Assembly (NCBI GenBank): GCA_008704415.1
Contig: VXIS01000102.1
Coordinates: 1-64,000, forward strand
Reading direction: 5' to 3'
From: Sphaerosporella brunnea
Taxonomy: Eukaryota > Ascomycota > Pezizomycetes > Pezizales > Pyronemataceae
DNA: 64,000 bases
Positions 1-10,120 of the stretch are shown here, piece after piece. The first letter of the stretch is position 1. Each line of letters begins with the position of its first letter. The notes under the pieces were generated by a model that was given only the letters and a program-made list of their open reading frames with translations, was not told where the DNA came from and searched no databases. A program made the translations under genes and the position numbers.

Positions 1-285
1 TATGATGTCAGCGAGACAATTTTGTACTAGTACAATGCCGGGCCACTAGCCCGTTAAGCTGTCCGGCAGAGCGGTTTTTGCTGTATAGGAATCTTCAGGC
101 CTTGAAGCGTCCGACTACCAGGTATCCGCCAACTATAGAGATCCGGTATAATCAGCACGCGTGACGGACGCGTCAAGTATTTCTAGGTAGCTAATTTTAT
201 CCGGCGGGCGCGAGTGGGGATTGTTACTACCCCGCGACACACGCAACACCCCGCCATCCCACAAGCACCTCACGTCACCGCCTCC

Positions 286-892
286 ATGTTCAAAAAACCG
301 TGTGTCTCATCTCCGTCCCCTCCTCGCAGGAATCCCAGCTAACCGGCCACCGCTTCACAGGATCACAACGCCGCAAAAATCCAAGCTCAAATCCAGCGTG
401 CAACGCTCGCTGCGGCAAAAGCTGCTGGACCAATTCCCGCTTTTGGCACCCCACATCGACGAGATCCTTCCCAAAAAGTCACAGCTGGACCTGATTAAGC
501 TCCCCGACAAGATCTCGCTGTACGCGCTCGACTCGAACGTGCTGTTCTGGCAGCACTTCGACGACGCCCTGATCCCGCACCTGCGGCTGGTGCATGCTTA
601 CCCGCATGCCTTCCCGCGCATCCAGGTCGACCGCGGTGCTATCCGCTTTGTCATGGCCGGCGCCCAGCTGATGTGTCCCGGCCTTACATCGCCGGGTGCG
701 CAGCTGCCGGATGCTGCCGAGGAGCTGAAGCCTGGCCAGGTTGTGGCGGTGGGCGCTGAGGGGAAGGAAAATGCGTGCATGGTTGGCGTGCTGAAGATGG
801 GGACCGAGGAGATTAAGAAGGTCAATAAGGGCGTGGCGGTCGAGACGGGCCATTATTTGGGGGATGGGCTGTGGAAGTTTGAGGAAGTTTGA
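286..892 (+). CDS. TMA20: Translation machinery-associated protein 20 (MCT-1/Tma20)
   Basis: Two exons, 286-299 and 361-892, give 181 aa, the usual length of the family. The 61-nt intron (gtgtgt..cttcacag) sits after the first four codons (MFKK), which is why the start at 286 is preferred over the longer open frame that begins at 221. The N-terminal half (about residues 5-90) is the MCT-1/PreMCTS1 domain. The C-terminal half (about 92-175) is a PUA RNA-binding domain with the typical IRFVMAGAQLMCPGLTSPGA stretch and the late GHYLGDGLW motif. The family binds the 40S ribosome together with Tma22/DENR and acts in ribosome recycling and reinitiation in the cytosol. The protein identity and splice are clear. 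Confidence 0.93.
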
Positions 893-1199
893 GGTCGAGT
901 AATGGGTGGGATACCTGGAAAACTGGGGCTGTCTGTTCCGTGTTCCTTTTTTTTTTTGTAGATTTGAATATCCGAATGTCAGATGGATTGCTACAGCTGC
1001 TGCAGGGACAAAAGCTATCCAATGCTCGAGGTCAAATCAGGGCTGTCAGTAGCTGGCCCAAACAGCCAGCCCCGCGCCGGCTGGGCTGAAAGCCGGAGCG
1101 GAAGAAAGGTAACAACTAAGTACCTACCTAGGTAGCTAGTTACAGGAATACCGAACTAACTCTATATTTTGAAGCCCGTGGGAGCATTTTTTGTTACTG

Positions 1200-1746
1200 T
1201 ACTCGTGCCAAGGTGACTACCGTCACCCCCGGTCGCTCGCAGGCTCGCTCCCAGGGGCACTCACAAGTGAGTGCCAGCCAGTCCAACGCAAGTCGCGAAG
1301 TCCAACGAGAGAATTTTTCGACCGCCGCCCGACCCCATTTTCACCACCATCACGACCAAACCATGCAGCAAGCCGAGTCCTATAAGTCTGTTGAGACCCG
1401 AATCCAAGCTGCAATTGAGGTTCTTCGGAAGAGAGAGGGAGAAGGAAACGGGCAAAGCGTAGGAAGGAAATGGGCGACGGGTAGGAAGGAAATGGGCGAC
1501 GCGTAGCAAATAGTGCGAGACTGAACGCATGTATAATTATATATTCTATATTCTATGTATTCTGAGATGCCTATGACTATGCCCGCTGCATGGTTTGGTC
1601 GTGATGGTCGCGGTCGGGCGGCGGTCGAAAAATTCTCTCGTTGGACTTCGCGACTTGCGTTGGACTGGCTGGCACTCACTTGTGAGTGCCCCTGGGAGCG
1701 AGCCTGCGAGCGACCGGGGGTGACGGTAGTCACCTTGGCACGAGTA
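1200..1746. mobile_element. Foldback/MITE-like element with ~165-bp inverted-repeat arms
   Basis: The left arm (1200-1369) and right arm (1585-1746) are almost perfect reverse complements. Both begin TACTCGTGCCAAGGTGACTA at the outer end. The clearest difference is an 8-nt length change near 1334-1350. Weaker similarity continues outward to about 1183 and 1775 (a GGAGC..ATTTTTT block). The loop (1370-1584) holds a 22-bp tandem pair built on GTAGGAAGGAAATGGGCGAC (1459-1505). No transposase and no clear target-site duplication are visible. A non-autonomous foldback element is the simplest reading. Confidence 0.65.
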
Positions 1747-1838
1747 GCTATTCTCAAAAAAAATGGAGCCTCCTCTTCTTCCTAGGGGTCGCGAATATCT
1801 CGTCACCGTCGTCATCCATAATGCTATGTACCTTATTC

Positions 1839-1944
1839 GAGAGTTTGCGATTTCATCTTAAATTCTAAATTAACGATGGCAACCGAGGACTTTTAGCAAT
1901 TCCGAGCACAAAATTTAGAATGTATATTGAACTCGCAAACTCTC
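1839..1944. repeat. Short imperfect inverted repeat
   Basis: The arms 1839-1871 and 1912-1944 pair as reverse complements. The outer 12 nt (GAGAGTTTGCGA) are perfect and the inner part is about 70-80% matched (..TTCTAAATT). This could be a MITE remnant or simply a hairpin; no coding sequence is involved. Confidence 0.5.
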
Positions 1945-2603
1945 AATTTTCACCACGGGCTAAACTGCATGTATCTCTCGCACCTCTCAGCCAGCTGGAA
2001 TACGCACATCTTTACATCATAATGGATAGTTCAAGTGGGCACTAGTATTTCATCACCACCAGATGTCGCCAACCGGACATATTCCAAGAATAGTAAAGAG
2101 GTAAGAAATTGTTTATTTATTTATTCTTCAAGTCGGCATGCAGCCTCGCGGCTATGGCCATATATGAGAGGAACGAATAAGCCAAAACAAAAACGGCACC
2201 AGAAAGAACAAAAGAGACCTGGTATCGTAGATACGTCGCAAGGTAAGAAAGATGTGGGTGGAAGATCGTGCTGGCAGTAGGGTGTTCGCTGCCGCCCCCT
2301 CCCATATTTGAATACTAAGTCTTTCCAGTCAATGATTCGAGGTTGCTTCCAGGAAGTTTTACGAGTGATATGCTATGAATGAGAGTTCGCCACTTTTCAG
2401 TCTATATCCGATTTGCTGCCATTCTTCGGAAGGAACTGAGGTTTACCGGCCTCATTGTGCACATTGGGGCAATGCCAGCGCGGACCACGAAGTAAAAGGT
2501 AGCACTACGAAATGGAAGGACGTGATGATAACCGCTTGTATTTTGAGTTGCTATCTCATTTGCGCAGCTTATGCACTAACAACTCTACTTATCTGCCCCA
2601 TTG

Positions 2604-3606
2604 TTAGCCTACGAACTCAACGCATTTATCCGTCGAGGAATGTTTACCAAGCGGGGGTATTATCTGTTCCATCCACTTCTGCAGGGCATCAATCTCCTGG
2701 GGATCCGCAGAGTGTTCCAAGTTGGGGTAAGAATGCCACTCGATTTCTCTTCCATGAGCATTCCTGAGCAAGTCCCTCGACTTCACCGCCCAGCTGTGAC
2801 GGACGATGTTATCGATCTCTCCGTGCGCCTGGAAGATGGGAGTGTTCTTATTTGCATCGTGGAGGAGGCTGGGGACCTTATCGACCAAAGCCAACCAGGT
2901 CGACATTGCCACAATTCCACCCAGTTTGTGGGGGCAGAACATGCCGCCCTATCGATCAGATATCAGCCGCCGTGACCGTTGATGGGTCAGGTGGAGAACG
3001 TACCAAGAGGGAAATAACACCGCCCTGCGAAAAGCCACCAACAATGATCCGCTCGCTAGGAACCCCCTTGTTGATCTGCTCTTCGATGATCTTGTGGAGG
3101 TGCTGCACACTCTTCATGATACCGGCTTCGTCTTCTTTTAGCGAAATGTCGCCGAAGGAGGTCTTGCGCATGAGCTACGCGTTTATCTCACGATAGATGG
3201 GGGGAGGGAGAGACGAACTATGTCAAACCAGCCGGGCATGCGCATGCCCATGTTCTAGAATCCTCAGGTAAACTCGAATTAAGGAAAGCGGAGGTATGGG
3301 CACATACCACAGTGATGGGAATGCTTGGCGCGTGAGGGAAGATGAAAGCGCACTCGTCAAACTTGCGGCGCAGTCGGAAGTTCTCAGAAATAGATGACCT
3401 GGGTGCCGTCAGCTACTGGCATTGCGTTCTCATGAGCCGTGGGTTTACCATCCATTGCCAGTATCTCCCAGTCCATGGAGGAAAATAAGGCTATTGCATA
3501 CACGTCAGCATTCCGCCCTCCTCGTGATGTAGAAAAAGAAACCTAGCACAGACGTCGAAGTGTGGCGTTTCGCAGCAGGAACGACGAAGGCGGAGACGGA
3601 CGTCAT
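2604..3606 (-). CDS. APT1: Acyl-protein thioesterase 1 (cytosolic serine hydrolase)
   Basis: Six exons: 3606-3554, 3490-3449, 3398-3308, 3254-3219, 3174-3004 and 2948-2604. They give 245 aa; introns are 44-63 nt. The spliced protein is a complete alpha/beta hydrolase of the phospholipase/carboxylesterase family. It has the N-terminal LIFLHGLGDTGNGW oxyanion segment, the FIFPHAPSIPITV strand, the nucleophile elbow GGFSQGG, the acid region HGEID and the catalytic His in LEHSADP. Family members remove palmitate from Ras and G-alpha proteins. The open frames in the raw sequence look like separate fragments; only the spliced model restores the fold. No homologous neighbour; the gene stands alone. 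Confidence 0.92.
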
Positions 3607-3689
3607 AGTGAAGGTGTGGTGATAGCTGAATTTCGGGTTGAAGTGGCAAGACGGTGGGGAACGTTAAAAGCCCCGACCCCACTTGATGG

Positions 3690-4155
3690 ACCCCACTTGA
3701 TAGTGCATTCATTGATAAGATAAGAGATAATCTACGCGGCAATCTCAATTCCCGTCGAGTGATGACCTGCATAAAAATATATATATATATTTCCGCGCTC
3801 TATGGCTGTGGCTACGTCCTGTTTTTGCGCTTCTCACCTGCCTGACTCCTTGCTGCCAATTGTGCCCTTTTTTTTTTCTTCCCGGGCTTCTTTTTCCTCC
3901 TCCTTTTTCTTCAACCTCTCGCGCTGCTTTTTTTCTCTCTCTTCTTTTTTAATCCGTGCTTCCTCCTGTTTACGTTCCTTTGCAGTAAGTTGCTGGAGCG
4001 GATTCTGGTGGGTACAGGGCGGGAAGGCGGTATTGTGGGGCGAGGGCGTGGGGCGTGGCGGGCACAATCGCAGAATCTCACTCGACAGGACGGGGGAATT
4101 GAGATTGCTGCGTATTATCTCTTATCTTATCAATCCACCATCAAGTCAGGGCTCG
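3690..4155. repeat. Imperfect inverted repeat flanking a K/E-rich open frame
   Basis: The segment near 3706-3760 (TTGATAAGATAAGAGATAAT, then ACGC.GCAATCTCAATTCCC and GTCGAGTGA) reappears as its reverse complement near 4082-4137. Weaker similarity continues outward on both sides (ACTTGATGG/ACTTGATAG). The enclosed 300 bp holds a pyrimidine-rich tract whose minus strand reads as a 77-codon frame (3834-4067) rich in Lys and Glu. I do not support that frame as a gene, because it is low-complexity and has no conserved feature I recognise. The whole block could be a foldback or MITE-like insertion just upstream of the thioesterase. Confidence 0.5.
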
Positions 4156-4774
4156 AGACTTGGGAGGGGTCCCTCCACTCGTTCTCCGCACCTGTCAATT
4201 TAGGTAGCGAGCGCTGAAGCGACGTCATGGAATGGGGCTCAGTTTGATAAGTGATCTAAAGAACCGCGGAACAATTTGCGCCAGGGCTCGAATCCCCGCA
4301 AAGGCATTGGGCTTTCTCGGCAGATCAGCATAGTGATCATGAGGACCAAACCGGCACTCAAAACGCAAAAAGCCCTGTTTCAGGAAGCGAAAACAAATCA
4401 TTAGATAATATGACTCTTGCACAGACCAGAAGCCGACAAAATCTGCCGTGAGTCAAACTGCAAGTTGCTGGAGCTGGGGAAGGGATGAGTTTTGCTGTTT
4501 TGCTGCCAGCAGGAACTGGCGGAAAGTGCAAATCGGCAACATCGATTGCGGAAGCATGTGAGGGATATGCTCAGAAACCAGGGGTCATCAAGGTGAGATT
4601 CACGATATTCTGGCGTTCGACCGAGCCCAACGGTGCAAAAACTTTGATTGTATCTCTCGTGCAGTAGGGCCAGTAAACAGGAAAAACGAAACATCTCATC
4701 CCATCGCATCTCATCCCTTCTTCCCTCGCAAACGATGTGCCCTGCCGTGCCACCAACCAAGCCACAGGCCCCAT
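4156..4774. other. Gene-free interval
   Basis: About 620 bp with no supported gene. A CATCTCATCCCATCGCATCT simple-sequence stretch lies near 4690. Open frames here lack recognisable domains. Confidence 0.5.
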
Positions 4775-4984
4775 CTACTGGTTCAACGCCTTCATGCGTT
4801 CCTCTTGCTCCTCGGGCGTCGGCTTCTGCTCAAAGACCTTCGTATCCTCTGGGATGACAGGGCCGGGTGCAGCCTGGAAGTCCTGGGGCTGAGCCAGAGG
4901 CTTTTCGTCCTTATTCTTGTCCTCCCCCTCCTTCTTCTCGTGCTTCTTGGGCGCCTGCATGATACCGGGAACGACGAGCGGCAT
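4775..4984 (-). CDS. Small hydrophilic protein of unknown function
   Basis: An intronless 69-aa frame starting MPLVVPGIMQAPKK. It is rich in Lys, Glu, Gln and Pro, with no signal peptide or membrane segment and a predicted disordered, partly helical C-terminal end (TPEEQEERMKALNQ). The MPLVVPG start resembles the first residues of fungal I78-type protease-inhibitor proteins, but the rest of that family's pattern is absent, so I do not assign it. The start is followed by balanced codon use and the frame ends cleanly, which favours a real small gene over chance. The function is unknown and the call is tentative. Confidence 0.45.
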   Translation of the reverse strand: MPLVVPGIMQAPKKHEKKEGEDKNKDEKPLAQPQDFQAAPGPVIPEDTKVFEQKPTPEEQEERMKALNQ

Positions 4985-5471
4985 TTTGTGTAATCGGTGG
5001 TGGGGTAAACGCAGTAGCTTTGGGGGCGTGTTTGAGGGTTTACGTGTGTGAGGTGTAAGTTTGCGTGCGAGATGTGCCGTTTGCGTGGATGGCGGAGGGT
5101 GGGAAGAGGTTGCTTTTTAGTTGAGGAGCTGGCTCGTGAAGGCCCAAGCTCCTTCCAAGCCCCACTCATGACGTATGCGGTTGCACAGCACCACGGAAGC
5201 CTTATCCGAGCTCATGTCAGATTCAACATCAACTTCAACTCCGTCAACATCAATCACATCAGGCATCAACACCATGAGTAACAACTCCATGCATGTTTAT
5301 CCCCCCAAGTTGATTTATACTTGGTATCCTAACAGTGTCTAATCTTAATACCCATCGAAATTTCGAACTCGCACTCCAAATCCCGAAAACATTCCTTCAG
5401 TGTAGTATATGTAAAGAAAAATGCAAAAAAAAAAGAAGCCCCTTGATCATGGTGCTGGGAAGTAGTATCTC
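4985..5471. other. Interval between small protein gene and methyltransferase
   Basis: About 490 bp. It holds the promoter side of the small protein gene and the 3' end of the methyltransferase gene. An A-rich tract lies at 5415-5437. Nothing else is recognisable. Confidence 0.4.
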
Positions 5472-7823
5472 CTAATCCTCCATTATGATAAGGTCAGACA
5501 TTTCTTGCTCAATGGAGTCGTCGTCCTCGATCACAATGGCCGTTTCTGGTGTCCCTCCAGGCACTGGCAGGCCCAGTCGAGCCAGGAGTGCCGAGCGGAG
5601 GAGCCCTGAAAATTGAGAGGGTGGCATTTGCACCCGAGCTGGTGTTCGACAAAATATCAGGGGAGGAGTTGAAGGCGTCCAAGATCCCGGCGGAGGTGTT
5701 GCAGCCAACGACCGGAGCGCCGTAAACGGCTGAGATGTTTGCGATCGTGATCTCAATAGTGGAGTTGTCGACCGCGAAAACGCGGGCACCGCGCCACAAC
5801 CCCCGAAATCACCGGCCTCCGGATATTCCATTTCATCGTCGGAGATTATCTCCGGGTTATCCACCGAGTTCAAAAGAGTTGGAGACAGTCTTTCTTCACG
5901 GACGTATTGTATTTCATCGTCATCGGCAACAGCATCACTGGCAATAGCTGGATCGGGGCTGGCCCGGTTCTTCGCATCCTCCAGATCCGACTGTTCTAAA
6001 GCCTTCCTCACTTGTTTGAGCAAGACTTTGCTCATGAGAGGTGGTACAGCGTTCCCGATCTGCCGTTTGATCGCCGTGTTTGGGCCAACGAACTGATAGT
6101 TGTTGGGAAAGGTTTGTATACAGGCGAGTTCACGGATTGTATATCTCCGCAAACCATTTGGGTGAACATTATTGTGGCTCCCACCAGCCATGATTGTGTT
6201 GGTATACGGAGTGTCGAACGTTTGCTTCGTTGACCTTGGACCATCCGCAAACCGCAAAAGTGGGTCATCCGGGTGGTGATGGATCCCGGGAGTGAGACCC
6301 AAAATGGCCTCCCCCAACGTGAGAGCAGGCTTTCTTCCAGGACGAAGTCCCTCCTCGCTGTCAGCGCCCTTCAAGAGCTGATGCGTGCGTTGCGGAAACT
6401 CTGGAAGCCGCTCCCCAGGGCTGTGATATGTCAGCCACAATTCATCACTCATCAAGGCGGCCCTTACCAAGCTGCAAGGATAAATAAGCGTCTGCGTGTT
6501 TGCGGGATTCCATATTCAACACAAGGTAAGACCTCCCACTTTACCGAGAGCCCTTCTGAAGTGAAGCTGCCAATCACGGCTGCAAACCACTCGTTACGTT
6601 GAAGCAGACCGAATGTTTGCTCCAACGTCGCATAGCGTGGTTTGACCTTCCCTAGGCAAGGACTCACTGCCAGCCCAGTCGCCTCATTCTCTTCGTCGTT
6701 TACGCCTTCAGTAGTGTGAGCCGGAGAGTGTGGTTGGCATGGCGGCGAAAGGTGCATTACGTCGACTCGAAAATCCTTTTCTTCCCTCAAAAAGTCATAC
6801 ACAGACTGTTCGCGTGCATCTGCTTCAGGGAAACGCCTACGATATGTTTCGATCGCATAGTGGTCGCGGTCGAAAGCCCAAGTGTTCACAAAGCCGGCCA
6901 TACAAGCTCCCATGGACATTCCGCCTCCTCCGCAAAAGGCGTCACCAAAAGTGTACTTGCCAGTGCGCGCTGGAGGTGGACCGGTTGACCCCAATCCCCT
7001 CCAAAAATCCCGGAGAGTGTGTTCTGGCACGCCGAACCCTTTGTCTGCTTCATGTTCGAACAAGCGCCGTATCGTGCCCTTGACCGAGTGCTTTTTCGCC
7101 TGAGGATCCAGAAATCTGGAGGATTTGGGGCGGTAAATGTCCATCGTCCATCGACAGACTAATCTGCTATAATTTTCAATGTCGAACTCGGCCTGATTGG
7201 TGTCTGGACGGTGTGCGGGGAACAAGGCGTTGGTCAATACGATCTGCCTTCTTCTGCGGACTCTGTTCGGAAGGATCTTCAGGTTCTCGGCCACCATGAC
7301 TAGCTCGTTCAGCTTCTTGGGAAGCAGTCCGTTATGCTGGCGACAGCGCTCGAAGTGCTGCCCGTGTAGAAACATCTCTGAAGATGGCTCCTCTCTGATG
7401 TGCTTGACACGTATGAAAGAGCCGTCCACGAGCTCGTAGCTTCTTCCTACTCTATATATTTCCCATGAGTCATGCTCCTTGTACCCATCTGGCGTGCCAT
7501 CCCGATTAACCTCAAAGACAGGCTGTGGAGTGCCCGGCGGGGTGGAGTGAAGGTCTCGTGGACGTCAGTCTCCGTACCTTTTGAGGAGAGGATAAGCGGC
7601 CCCTTACGTTGACCGTCTAGTCGAATCTCTTCGTCTTCGTCATCGGAAATCTCTATAAGATCGGGCTCATGCGAGAACAATTCTGCAATATCAATCAGAA
7701 ACGAAGCTGGAAACCTCGGGCCTTCATCTTGCCTATGTCATCTTCTCCACTTAGGCCGACCGCAGTATCTTCAGGAGGAGGAGTGACGGTAAATGTTGGA
7801 ACTGCAGATGCGCACAACATTAT
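5472..7823 (-). CDS. rid: RID-like fungal C5-cytosine DNA methyltransferase
   Basis: Proposed exons are 7823-7751, 7682-7564, 7522-6468 and 6420-5472 (731 aa). The last intron (6421-6467) is certain because it joins RRLFILAA to CPGERLPEFP. The first two introns (68 and 41 nt) are inferred from frame and are less sure. A BAH-like segment (VDGSFIRVKHIREEPSSEMF) precedes the catalytic domain. Motif I is FGDAFCGGGGMSMG and motif IV is LSPPCQPHSPAHT with the catalytic Cys. Motif VI reads LEQTFGL instead of the usual ENV, a known feature of the RID/Masc1 group. Motif VIII is IPQTRRRLFI and motif X is RQIGNAVPP. A long acidic, disordered tail follows. RID acts in repeat-induced point mutation in sexual nuclei. 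All catalytic motifs are intact, so the enzyme looks functional. Confidence 0.88.
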
Positions 7824-10120
7824 GCGTGGAGCTGAATTGCGTGCGATTCGAGGCTGTATGGTGATGCCCACTGACACAGTTGAGCAGTCGGTTTTTATAT
7901 ACGCAACCGCAGACCAGGATAAAAAGGAAAGAAGATAAGGATGGACCGGGAGACCGGTGATCCACTAAAGTCTCAAATGTGAAAGGCACCGTCTTCGATC
8001 AGAGCAAACAACTGCAACAAAGCAAGTGCCATCAAACTGGGGCTCGGTCCTCTATGATTCAATAGGGTACCGGAAGCATCTAGGGCTGGCCACATGACGG
8101 CAGCCTTGTTGCAGTGTCAACCAGGTGTAGAATTGCACGAGGCCCTGCCGAACCGCGCAAACTCCGAGCCGGTGACCACCGGGGTGTCCTGCAGCATGTT
8201 CATACTCAGAAGCTGCTGGAGGGATATTGCTTTTCAAGAGGTCTTCACGGTGGTTGGATGGAATTGCCGAAGGGTTTGAGGCTGCTAGGCGATCAAACAA
8301 GAGCTTCTGTAGTGGTGATACAAGTAGTGCAAGTACAAGGCATGAGGTTCAGATTGGCAGAGAGATGCGGTTGCTTCGTTGAAGCTTACATAAGGAAAGT
8401 TCCCGCAGCCGGGGACCCCTGTCCCTGGCAGCCCTACAGCGGACGACCCAAACAGCCAATCAAGCACGGCACGATGGAAGGAAACTCAGCTCGGTGGGGT
8501 GTTGAACTAGGTAGGTCACGAAGCGAATGCTTCCCTCCTCGTGTCAACTGAAAATCACCACGTGGTGGAACCTAAAGCATACGGGCAGCTTTCAGCCTGT
8601 GCGCAATGGCACTGTGTCTTGCAATGCCGTGGACAGATACATACAAAGATCAGCTCGCGTTCTTGATCATGAAGGGACCCTCCGTATCTATTTGCAGCCA
8701 CTGTTATGTCACCGGTCTTATCCTTTCAGGTCATTGCTGGTGCTCAGATTGCTGTGATATTAGCCATGGCCACCAGTCCTCTGATCAGTGAGTGTGTTTG
8801 TTGACCATCGTAAATGCCCTAAAGAGGATGCCAATAATGATGCCCATATTGTTACGTCTCTCAGACCCCCACCCTTTCTGCCACAGATATGTATTACTCC
8901 AACTAGAGTGAGTTTCTAAGGACTTCGCCTGGCAAGCGAATGCGACTGGCTCGCATTTTCAACGAATCGCCTGGTCGCTGAGGAGCTCAATCACCCGATC
9001 ATTCCTTGACGCATCCGACGGCAACGAAAAAGGCTAGCGGGATGCTTACATAGCCGCGTCCGTGATTGCCGATCCTGCCTTGCTCCCGCCAATGCCTGAA
9101 CCTGGCAAACCCAGCCGGCCAATCACACTGCGCGCTTTGAGACAAAGGCAGGAGGGCCACCCTCATCGGCGGCAGCGCCGAAGGAAGCATCTATCTCCAG
9201 GAGATCCGACTGTTTGCTTGGGTCCGGGCGGATCGTTGCAAACAGAACTGTCTCGCGAAGCCCCCCCCACGGGTGGCTGCTCTGCTCGATGGGTCATGAT
9301 CAGCGATGTCCAGATGGAACATCAGACGAAAGCGACAAAGAAGGTAAATACTTAGCACTCAGTAGATAGAGTACTTAGTAGTACCAGGCAAGCCGAACTT
9401 CCGTTCCGGCAGACAATATATCGGATATGCAGAATATCTAGGTAGATACGATAGCCATAGATATCAGGAAGTTCCATCTGCAGATGCCCCTCCAAGCGTT
9501 GACCCCGCCACACTGGAGTATACTCTAGATGCCCTCATTCTCGGGTGCGGGATAGTTGTGAGAGTGAAACCGGGTGTTTGAGACCCATCTCTCACGACTC
9601 TTCTCTGAGCTCGTGATCATAATCGTTCGCATCTCATAGCCGCGCTTAATATGCGCGTGCAAGGGAACTCTGCATGGAACGCCACCTAAGTAGAGTACTT
9701 AACGTAGGTAGAGAAGTTAGTTAGAGTGCTAGGTAAACTTGTACCTAAGCGAACGCCAACTCAAACTAAAAAAAAAATCCGAAAAAAAAAGTCTCCCCCG
9801 CCCTAACCATGCAGTCACCCCGCCATCGCCATCCTTTCTCTCGACTCTCGAGCTCGCGAGCCCGCCAACTTCAAAAGCCTCTCACTCTGTGCAGTCTTGC
9901 GCACAAGGGTTATTGTTGCTATCATACCCTTCGTTGATTGTGCTTCGGTCTATACGTCCCCCCATATAACCTTCTCAACCTCCCCGAGTGTTTGTACCGC
10001 TTTTCCTTTGCTGTTTGCAACTTTAATCCACTGACGACCTTTTGTCTTTTGTACCTTCTCTTTAAAGTCAAAGTCTCTTGCTGATTCCCTGCGCGTCCAG
10101 ACCCGTCTTCTTCCCTCGCC
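7824..10120. other. Gene-free interval upstream of ADE4
   Basis: About 2.3 kb separating the divergent methyltransferase and ADE4 genes. Several medium open frames on both strands (for example 8114-8551) have no recognisable domain and no intron logic. AGTACTTAGTAGTACC-like and CTAGGTA motifs recur at 9355-9440 and 9690-9740. The last 200 bp is pyrimidine-rich, as expected for the ADE4 promoter and leader. Confidence 0.5.

Larger units (their letters stand above)
893..2603. other. Gene-free interval between TMA20 and the thioesterase
   Basis: 1.7 kb without a convincing gene. It contains two inverted-repeat structures (listed separately) and a TAAGTACCTACCTAGGTAG motif near 1120. The open frames inside it are read from the inverted-repeat arms; the two arms give the same peptide on opposite strands, which marks them as repeat shadows. 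Confidence 0.6.

Noticed and set aside
1213..1757. Two frames of about 100 codons sharing the same peptide on opposite strands
   Set aside because: They are the two arms of the inverted repeat read on opposite strands, not paralogous genes.
3834..4067. 77-codon Lys/Glu-rich minus-strand frame as a gene
   Set aside because: Low-complexity translation of a pyrimidine-rich tract inside an inverted repeat; no conserved feature or convincing start context.
4283..4303. GGGCTCGAATCCCC, resembling the T-arm of a tRNA
   Set aside because: The stem is imperfect, the loop lacks the leading T, and no matching anticodon or acceptor stem lies around it.
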